Source of the DNA: a bacterium
GTDB lineage: Bacteria > Desulfobacterota > Binatia > Binatales > Binataceae
Direction of reading: 5' to 3'
Assembly (NCBI GenBank): GCA_014896235.1
Contig: JADBKU010000013.1
Coordinates: forward strand, 32,002-96,001
Length of the DNA stretch: 64,000 nucleotides
The stretch's first letter is position 1. Each line of letters opens with the position of its first letter. Below the pieces are notes generated by a model that saw nothing but the letters and a program-made list of their open reading frames with translations, made no database searches and had not been told where the DNA came from. The position numbers were made by a program, and so were the translations under genes. Below, piece after piece: positions 58,715-64,000 of this stretch.

Positions 58715-59605
58715 ATGGGCTCAGGAATCTTTGGCGCGAAGGAAGTTTACGTCGGCCGCGATTTCGGCGGCGAGGAATTCGCGATCACGCCCGACGCGGT
58801 CGAGAACTATATCGCGGCGACCGGCGACGACCATCCATGGTATCGCGGCTCCACGCAGCTCGGCGGCCCAATCGCGCCCGCGCTGATCCTGCATTCGGTC
58901 GTCTTCCGCACGCGCGATTGGTATCTGCCGAAAATCTTCGGCAACCTGCACGCGCGTCAGGAGTGGGAAGGGTTCGCGCCGATCCGCGTCGGCGAAACGA
59001 TTCGCTCCCGATCGGTGGTGGTCGAACGTTATATCAAGCGCGACCGCGAATACGTCGTCAATGAGGTCCTGTTGTTCGGGCCGGACGGCCGGATCGTACA
59101 ACGTAGCCGGACGCATCAGAGCTTCCTGCTCGACGCCGACCGCGCGGCGGCGGGCGCGAGCTACGCGGTCGATCGCGAGCGCGAAAAGTCGCCGGGACGC
59201 GACTTTCACGTGGGAGAACGAGGCGGCGAGCCGATCGAAGCGCCGATGCGTCCGGTTTCGCAGGCGATGTGCATGGCGTTCTCCGGCCCCGGCCGCAACT
59301 ATCACACCGACGCCGAAGAGGCGCGCAAGCTCGGTTTTCCCGAAATTGTGGTTCAGGGCATGTGGTCGGTATGCCTGATCGGCGAAATGATGACGCGGCG
59401 TTTCGGCCTTGGCTTTATTGTCGGCGGGAAACTCGATCTCAGGCTGGTCAACGTCCTGTGGGCGGAGGAGACATCCGGACCACGCGGCCGGATCATCGAG
59501 CGCCGTCCTGAAGGCGAACGCACCCGCGCGGTTGTTGAAGTCTGGACGGAAAAAGCCGACGGAACGAAAACGATCGTCGGCTCGGCAAGCGCCATCGAAT
59601 TGTAA
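58715..59605 (+). CDS. MaoC-like double-hotdog dehydratase
   Basis: 296 residues with two hotdog modules. N-terminal FAS1-like/MaoC_N region (EEFAITPDAVENYIAATGDDHPWYRGSTQLGGPIAPALIL) and C-terminal MaoC region (SGPGRNYHTDAEEARKLGFPEIVVQGMWSVCLIGEM), whose D-x-H-like segment (YHTD, GFPEIVVQG) is less canonical than the usual D-x4-H hydratase pair. Likely a hydratase or dehydratase acting on 2-enoyl or 3-hydroxyacyl-CoA. Follows the thioesterase after 35 nt and converges with pepP. Confidence 0.84.
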   Translation: MGSGIFGAKEVYVGRDFGGEEFAITPDAVENYIAATGDDHPWYRGSTQLGGPIAPALILHSVVFRTRDWYLPKIFGNLHARQEWEGFAPIRVGETIRSRSVVVERYIKRDREYVVNEVLLFGPDGRIVQRSRTHQSFLLDADRAAAGASYAVDREREKSPGRDFHVGERGGEPIEAPMRPVSQAMCMAFSGPGRNYHTDAEEARKLGFPEIVVQGMWSVCLIGEMMTRRFGLGFIVGGKLDLRLVNVLWAEETSGPRGRIIERRPEGERTRAVVEVWTEKADGTKTIVGSASAIEL

Positions 59606-59629
59606 CCTGAACCGTCCGGCCGCGCGCGC

Positions 59630-60949
59630 CTATACGGAAGCGGTCAGCGCTTCGATATCAGCGACGCTTTTGGGCACAGCAGCCGTCATCACTTCGTGGC
59701 CTTCGGCCGTGACCAGCACGTCGTCTTCAATCCGGATGCCGATTCCGCGGAAGCGTTCCGGCGCGCGATCGTCGTGAGGCGCGACGTAAAGCCCGGGTTC
59801 GACCGTCAATACCATCCCCGGTTCGAGCGTGCGCGATTCGCCGCCCAGCCGGTACAGGCCGACATCATGCACGTCCATCCCGAGCCAATGACTCGTGCGG
59901 TGCATGTAGTACCGCCGCCATGATCCTTCCTTCATGGCCTGATCGGGCGGTTCGTTCAGCAGGCCGATGCGGCACATTCCATCGACCAGAATCCGCACGG
60001 CGACGTCGTGCGGCTCGTCGAACTTCACGCCGGGCCGAATCGCTTCGATCGCGGCAAGCTGGGCCTCCAGAACGATTTCATACAAATCGCGCTGCAGCGC
60101 CGAAAACCGCGCGCCGATCGGGAAAGTCCGCGTGACGTCTGACGCATAGAATTGATACTCGCATCCGGCGTCGATCAACAGCAGCTCGCCCGTCTCCATC
60201 CGGCGATCATTGTTAATGTAATGCAAAGTGGCCGCGTTCGGCCCGGACGCGATAATCGACGGATAACTCGGACCGGCGGCGCCGCGCGAACGAAACTCGT
60301 AATCGACCAGCGCCTCGATTTCCCATTCCATCATCGCGCCGCGCGCACGCGCCATCGCCGCGCGATGGGCTTCAGCGGAAATCGCGATAGCGCGGCGCAT
60401 CGCGTCGAGTTCCTCAGGCCGTTTGCGCACGCGCTCCTCGTGAATAATCGCGCGCGGATCGAGAATCGCATGCGGACCGCATCCGAGCCGCGGGCGCATC
60501 GCCTGCGCGTAACGCACCAGCTCCAGCACGCGCGCGCTCATGCGCTCGTTTATGCCGAGCGGAAAATAGACGCGCTCGGCTTTTTCCAGATAACGGCGCA
60601 GCACGCTTTCGACGTCATCGATCGGGAAGGCGCGATTCGCGTGGAATTCCGCGACCGCGCCCTCAAGACCCGCGCGGCGTCCCGTCCAGGTTTCGCGCTC
60701 GGGATCGCGTGGGCGAACTAGAAGAATAAACTCTTCTTTCTCGCCGGGCGCGAAGACCGCGACAGATTCAGGTTCGGCGAATCCGGTCAGATAGAAAAAA
60801 TCGTTGTCCTGCCGATAGACATATTCAACGTCACCGGAGCGTAGCGCGACCGGCGCGGAGGGCAAAATCGCAATTCCGCCCTCCCCGACCGCATGGAGAA
60901 ACCGGCGGCGCCGGTCTGCGAAAACTTCAGGATTAGGAATCGGATTCAC
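59630..60949 (-). CDS. pepP: Xaa-Pro aminopeptidase
   Basis: Metallopeptidase releasing N-terminal residues before proline, 439 residues, close to the usual 440. The N-terminal AMP_N domain (VNPIPNPEVFADRRRRFL, GDVEYVYRQDNDFFYLTGF) and pita-bread domain with metal ligands LLIDAGCEYQFYASDVTRTF (Asp, Asp), MHRTSHWLGMDVHDVG (His), TVEPGLY (Glu) and IRIEDDVLV (Glu). The frame runs far upstream to 61351 through Arg/Ser-rich sequence that overlaps the next gene; GTG at 60949 is chosen. A TATAAT at 60957-60962 on this strand lies only 7 nt before that GTG, compatible with a leaderless mRNA. Proposed start is therefore inferred. Confidence 0.92.
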   Translation of the reverse strand: MNPIPNPEVFADRRRRFLHAVGEGGIAILPSAPVALRSGDVEYVYRQDNDFFYLTGFAEPESVAVFAPGEKEEFILLVRPRDPERETWTGRRAGLEGAVAEFHANRAFPIDDVESVLRRYLEKAERVYFPLGINERMSARVLELVRYAQAMRPRLGCGPHAILDPRAIIHEERVRKRPEELDAMRRAIAISAEAHRAAMARARGAMMEWEIEALVDYEFRSRGAAGPSYPSIIASGPNAATLHYINNDRRMETGELLLIDAGCEYQFYASDVTRTFPIGARFSALQRDLYEIVLEAQLAAIEAIRPGVKFDEPHDVAVRILVDGMCRIGLLNEPPDQAMKEGSWRRYYMHRTSHWLGMDVHDVGLYRLGGESRTLEPGMVLTVEPGLYVAPHDDRAPERFRGIGIRIEDDVLVTAEGHEVMTAAVPKSVADIEALTASV

Positions 60950-60956
60950 GAGCCTG

Positions 60957-60962
60957 ATTATA
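60957..60962 (-). promoter_or_regulatory. candidate -10 element (TATAAT) for leaderless pepP
   Basis: TATAAT read on the minus strand, ending 7 nt before the GTG start of pepP. No convincing -35 hexamer was found at 16-18 nt. If used, transcription would begin at or within a base of the start codon. Confidence 0.35.
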
Positions 60963-61055
60963 TCGGATCGAACAGGCGCGAGTGCGGCGTCGGCGCCTTC
61001 GATGCGCCCAAAAATGCGGCGATCAGGGCCGCGAACGCCATTGGCAGCCGGCTGC

Positions 61056-61898
61056 TTACGGCCATCCGGCGCCGCCGACCGCGACTTCGCGCGTCCAGAC
61101 CCTGGCGCTGCGCTTGGCCCGGCATTCGTCGGGGTTGATGCTTTCCGAGGTGAGCACGAAAAGCGTTCGCCGACCGGGTCCGCCGAGCGCGCATGCGATC
61201 GGCATCGCTTCAAACTTATGCCGCTCCGCGATTTCGCCGCCCTCGCGGACGCGCAGCAACTCGCGCGTAAACGGCGACGCCACCCAAATCGCGCTCTCGG
61301 CGTCGAGCGCGATGCCGTCCGGAACCGCCTCGCCAAGTTCGGCCCAAACACGCCGATTCGACAGCGAACCGTCCGCGGCGACGCTGAACGCTGTCAGCCG
61401 ATGGCCCATCGATTCGCCGACGACCAGAGTGCGTCCGTCAGCCGTCACCACCGTCCCGTTCGGAAAATCGAGCCCGGTCGCGGCGACGCGAGCGCGTCCG
61501 TCCGGCTCGACCAAAACGATTTCAGCCGGCTTCTGCGGCGCGCCCGTCAGTAAATCGTAGCCGAAATTGCCGACGTAAGAGCGACCGGCGCCGTCGGTCA
61601 CCATGTCGTTGCAGTGAAACGACGCGAGCTTGCTCAAATCCGCATGCACCTTAAGCCCGTCGGCATCCTGACGCAGCAGCTTGCGATCGGTCATCGAAAC
61701 GATCAGCAAACGGCCGTCGGGAAGCCAACCAAGACCCGAAGGCCACGTCGGCACTTCCGCGACGATCGTCTTTCGGCCGTCGAGTGTAACGTTGAGCACC
61801 TGATGGGCATGCATGTCGGACAGATAAAGCTTGCCGTCATGCCAGCGCGGTCCTTCAGGAAACGCCAAATTGTCAAGTAATACTTTAAATTCAGCCAT
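61056..61898 (-). CDS. SMP-30/gluconolactonase/LRE family protein
   Basis: 280 residues from the ATG at 61898, six-bladed beta-propeller esterase/lactonase of the SMP-30 family. Landmarks: LAFPEGPRWHDGKLYLSDM (Glu metal ligand), SGLGWLPDGRLLIVSM, HCNDMVTDGAGRSYVGNFG (Asn), LDFPNGTVVTADGRTLVV and VPDGIALDAESAIWVAS (Asp). The calcium/zinc-site residues E-N-N-D are therefore visible. Substrate could be a lactone or an aryl/alkyl ester. Neighbouring pepP is 107 nt downstream; upstream the CoA-transferase gene ends 58 nt before. Confidence 0.88.
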   Translation of the reverse strand: MAEFKVLLDNLAFPEGPRWHDGKLYLSDMHAHQVLNVTLDGRKTIVAEVPTWPSGLGWLPDGRLLIVSMTDRKLLRQDADGLKVHADLSKLASFHCNDMVTDGAGRSYVGNFGYDLLTGAPQKPAEIVLVEPDGRARVAATGLDFPNGTVVTADGRTLVVGESMGHRLTAFSVAADGSLSNRRVWAELGEAVPDGIALDAESAIWVASPFTRELLRVREGGEIAERHKFEAMPIACALGGPGRRTLFVLTSESINPDECRAKRSARVWTREVAVGGAGWP

Positions 61899-61955
61899 CG
61901 CGAAGCCTCGCAATAACGAAACTGACGCTGGAGATTTTTCTCAGCGCCGCGCTCT

Positions 61956-63203
61956 TCATTCGAGCGCGCCCCTGGCGCGCAGGCGCGACACGTCATCACC
62001 GCTATAGCCGAGCAATCCGGTCAAAATCTCCTCAGTATGCTGGCCGATGCAGGGCGCCGCCGCGCGTACATTGGTCGCAGTCCGACTGTACTTCCACGGC
62101 ATTCCGCAATGTTGTTGCACGCCAACCTCCGGATGTTCGCGGCGGACGAAATAGTCGCGCCCGTTGAGATGCTCGTCTTCCTCGGAAAGATAGCGGTTGT
62201 CGGCGACGACCGCGGCCGCCAGCCCGGCTTGCTGGAGCGTACGCGCGACATCGTCTGCACGGCGGGTCGCGGTCCACGCCGAGATCAGGTCGTTCAGTTC
62301 TTCTTCATGCGCCTTGCGCGCCGCAAAAGTCGCGAACCTGGCGTCCGACGCCAGCCCCGGCTGTCCGATCGCGGCCGCGAAGCGCGCGAATTCGGCGTCG
62401 TCGGCAATCGCGATCGCGACCCATTGATCGACCGTCACGCCCATCACCGGCTCAGGCCGATCGAGGCAGCGATAGATTCCATGTGGCGCCATCCACGGAT
62501 CCTCGTTGCCCGCACGCTCCGGCTCGCGCCCGTTCATCGTGTATTCGAGAAGGCCTTCAGCCAACAGGTCCATCGCGCACTCCCATTGGCTCATATCGAT
62601 ATATTGCCCCTGACCCGTCTTGGCCCGATGGAACAGCGCGGCAAGGATCGCGAATGCGCCATGGACGCCGGCGTTGGGATCGGCGTAACTGAATCCGGCG
62701 TGCATCGGCGGCCAGCCGCGGTATCCCGTAAGCGCCGACAGCCCAGACAACGGCACCTGCGCTGGACCGTAAGCGATATAGTCGCGATACGGACCGGTAT
62801 CGCCGTAGCCGGTCAACGACGCCATGATGATGTCCGGGCGGATTTTCTTGACGGCCTCGTAGCCGAAACCCATCCTGTCCATCACGCCATGCGCGAAGTT
62901 GTTCACGACCACGTCGCTCTTCGCGATCAGGCGCCGCGCGATTTCGTGCGCTTCAGGATCCTTGAAGTTGAGCGTCAGCGACCGTTTGCCCTGATTGTAC
63001 TGATTGAAGTAGCCGGAGCGGTTGAGGCCGCCGGGTTGGCCGCCCGGCCACGGCGGCAGCAGCCGCGTCACGCACGGACGCGTTCTGGTCTCGATTCGGA
63101 TCACATCCGCGCCCAGATGCGCGAGTTGCAGGGTGCAGTAGGGACCCGCCCACACCCAGGTGAAGTCCGCGATACGCACGCCGTCGAGCGGTGGCCGCGC
63201 CAT
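61956..63203 (-). CDS. class III (CaiB/BaiF) CoA-transferase, catalytic subunit
   Basis: 415-residue CoA-transferase that exchanges CoA between acids via a covalent aspartyl-CoA anhydride. Landmarks: GVRIADFTWVWAGPYCTLQLAHLGADVIRIE, NQGKRSLTLNFKDPEA, NFAHGVMDRMGFGYEAV, SLTGYGDTGPYRDY, and YADPNAGVHGAFAILAAL, where the Asp of YADP is the nucleophile position. It starts immediately after the stop of the upstream CoA-transferase (TAGATG), so the two are translationally coupled and probably form a heteromer. Donor and acceptor acids unknown. Confidence 0.92.
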   Translation of the reverse strand: MARPPLDGVRIADFTWVWAGPYCTLQLAHLGADVIRIETRTRPCVTRLLPPWPGGQPGGLNRSGYFNQYNQGKRSLTLNFKDPEAHEIARRLIAKSDVVVNNFAHGVMDRMGFGYEAVKKIRPDIIMASLTGYGDTGPYRDYIAYGPAQVPLSGLSALTGYRGWPPMHAGFSYADPNAGVHGAFAILAALFHRAKTGQGQYIDMSQWECAMDLLAEGLLEYTMNGREPERAGNEDPWMAPHGIYRCLDRPEPVMGVTVDQWVAIAIADDAEFARFAAAIGQPGLASDARFATFAARKAHEEELNDLISAWTATRRADDVARTLQQAGLAAAVVADNRYLSEEDEHLNGRDYFVRREHPEVGVQQHCGMPWKYSRTATNVRAAAPCIGQHTEEILTGLLGYSGDDVSRLRARGALE

Positions 63204-64000
63204 CTAAATCACACCCGTTCGTTTAAGTTCGGCAAGGCGCGCCGACGACAGTCCAAGCCGGCCGCCGAAAATCTCCTGATTGTGCTGGCCGAGCACGGGC
63301 GCGGGCATCCGCAATTCCCACGGCGTCGCTGAATATTTGAGCGGCGCCCCGGGATACTTGAATGCGCCGGCGACAGGATGAGCGATTTCGACGAAAAAGC
63401 CGCGCGCCTTAAGATGCTCGGAATTGAGCAGGTCGCCCATCGTTGATACCGGCGCAAAGGGAATCCGCCGCGCCTGCGCTTTTTTGTACAAATCCAGCAC
63501 GGTCTGCTGGCTCACATATTCTTCGAGGAAAATCTTGAGCGCTTCCCAATTTTCGCCGCGCTTCAGGCGATCGGCGAAAATCTCTTCGCCAGCCCACTCC
63601 GGATTTCCCATCAAATCGACGAACGCCTTCCACTGATGCTCTTCGATGCAGCAGACGTAAATCCAACCTCCGTCCTTGCATTGCATCGATTCGACCGGCT
63701 GCAGCGGCTTCTTGCCGAGCCGGGTCGCGATCATTTTCATGTACGGCCAGTACTCGAAGGTCATTTCGAGCTGAGACGCGAGCGCCTCTTGGCACGAAAC
63801 GTCGATGTGCTGGCCCTCGCCGTCGCGCATCGCCGCCAGCACCGCGCCCATCGTCGCGACCGCGCCGTGCACGCCGCCCTGATATCCCGCCTGGCTGCCG
63901 AAAGTCTTGAGCGGCGGCAACTCTGGATGCTCCGGGCCGGCTCCGTTGAGCACGCAAACGCCGCCCGCCGACCACACCGTCAATTCCTCTGCGCGCAGGT
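63204..64000 (-). CDS. class III (CaiB/BaiF) CoA-transferase, second subunit, 5' end beyond window
   Basis: About 265 C-terminal residues are visible; the frame is open to the right edge, where LRAEELTVWSAGGVCVL can be read, so the start lies outside. Landmarks: LKTFGSQAGYQGGVHGAVATMGAVLAAM, GEGQHIDVSCQEALASQLEMTFEYWPYMKMI, GWIYVCCIEEHQWKAFVDLMGNPEWAGEEIF and PVAGAFKYPGAPLKYSATPWEL. In the GVHG region, the position equal to the catalytic Asp of the partner (YADPNAGVHG) appears to be Gly (AGYQGGVHG), so this subunit may be non-catalytic, as in BbsE-type subunits. It ends one base before its partner begins. Confidence 0.88.
   Translation of the reverse strand, partial: LRAEELTVWSAGGVCVLNGAGPEHPELPPLKTFGSQAGYQGGVHGAVATMGAVLAAMRDGEGQHIDVSCQEALASQLEMTFEYWPYMKMIATRLGKKPLQPVESMQCKDGGWIYVCCIEEHQWKAFVDLMGNPEWAGEEIFADRLKRGENWEALKIFLEEYVSQQTVLDLYKKAQARRIPFAPVSTMGDLLNSEHLKARGFFVEIAHPVAGAFKYPGAPLKYSATPWELRMPAPVLGQHNQEIFGGRLGLSSARLAELKRTGVI

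Noticed and set aside
59630..61351. Extended N-terminus of PepP (130 extra residues)
   Set aside because: The extension is Arg/Ser-rich, overlaps the SMP-30 gene and has no homology; family length supports the GTG at 60949.
1..64000. tRNA, rRNA, insertion sequences, integrases or CRISPR arrays
   Set aside because: No such genes or structures were recognised by reading both strands; tRNAscan and Infernal runs would be needed to exclude small RNAs.

Overview
The window is GC-rich, densely coded DNA from a Gram-negative bacterium, probably a soil or sediment lineage. The content points to the deltaproteobacterial / Candidatus Binatota sphere: squalene-hopene cyclase with HpnH, NAD-linked soluble formate dehydrogenase, class III CoA-transferases, an acyl-CoA dehydrogenase, an LLM flavin oxidoreductase, MlaC, DUF6178 and a bifunctional-nuclease-fold protein. 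The lineage is inferred from gene content only. I saw no rRNA, tRNA, CRISPR array, insertion sequence or prophage.

Layout. 1-7067 (minus): an isoprenoid-to-hopanoid operon, TetR regulator > hpnH > ispA > zinc alcohol dehydrogenase > shc > dxr (cut by the window edge). It joins MEP-pathway entry, prenyl chain building, cyclisation and side-chain start; squalene synthesis genes are not here. 7305-14652 (minus): formate dehydrogenase fdsG-fdsB-fdsA, then a DUF4239 membrane protein, then fdsD and a Gfo/Idh/MocA oxidoreductase. A nitrate-reductase-associated protein is divergent at 14860. 15337-30059: mostly housekeeping (thiD, rlmE, pcrA, acpS) with DUF6178, a lipoprotein fusing BFN and PDZ domains, an L,D-transpeptidase, a nucleotide-sugar pair (DegT aminotransferase and UDP-glucuronate decarboxylase), SDR and acyl-CoA dehydrogenase genes, and small orphan genes. 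30060-34729 (minus): a GldA/GldF/GldG-like ABC system with a DUF4340 protein. 34938-39399: polA, then an ECF sigma / zinc-finger anti-sigma / secreted-protein operon.

39840-49281: a secreted beta-helix protein, a metallophosphoesterase with an unusual leader, an LLM oxidoreductase, small secreted proteins, and a second ECF sigma operon ending in a DUF3106 protein built of seven 18-residue repeats. 49342-57562: MarR regulator divergent from an acyl-CoA synthetase, MlaC, a DOPA-dioxygenase-like protein, a 59-residue Flp-type pilin, a gene-poor stretch and a large cytosolic PAS/GAF histidine kinase. 57634-64000: a catabolic block with an HCCA-isomerase-like protein, FlK-type thioesterase, MaoC dehydratase, PepP, SMP-30 family protein and two tandem class III CoA-transferase subunits.

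The most interesting leads are the alcohol dehydrogenase inside the hopanoid operon (a candidate for an unassigned side-chain reductase), the tandem CoA-transferase pair in which one subunit appears to lack the catalytic Asp, the two-codon minigene plus hairpin ahead of the metallophosphoesterase, the split fds operon, and the sigma/DUF3106 operon. Start codons were moved where a ribosome binding site or family length justified it, as stated in each entry.
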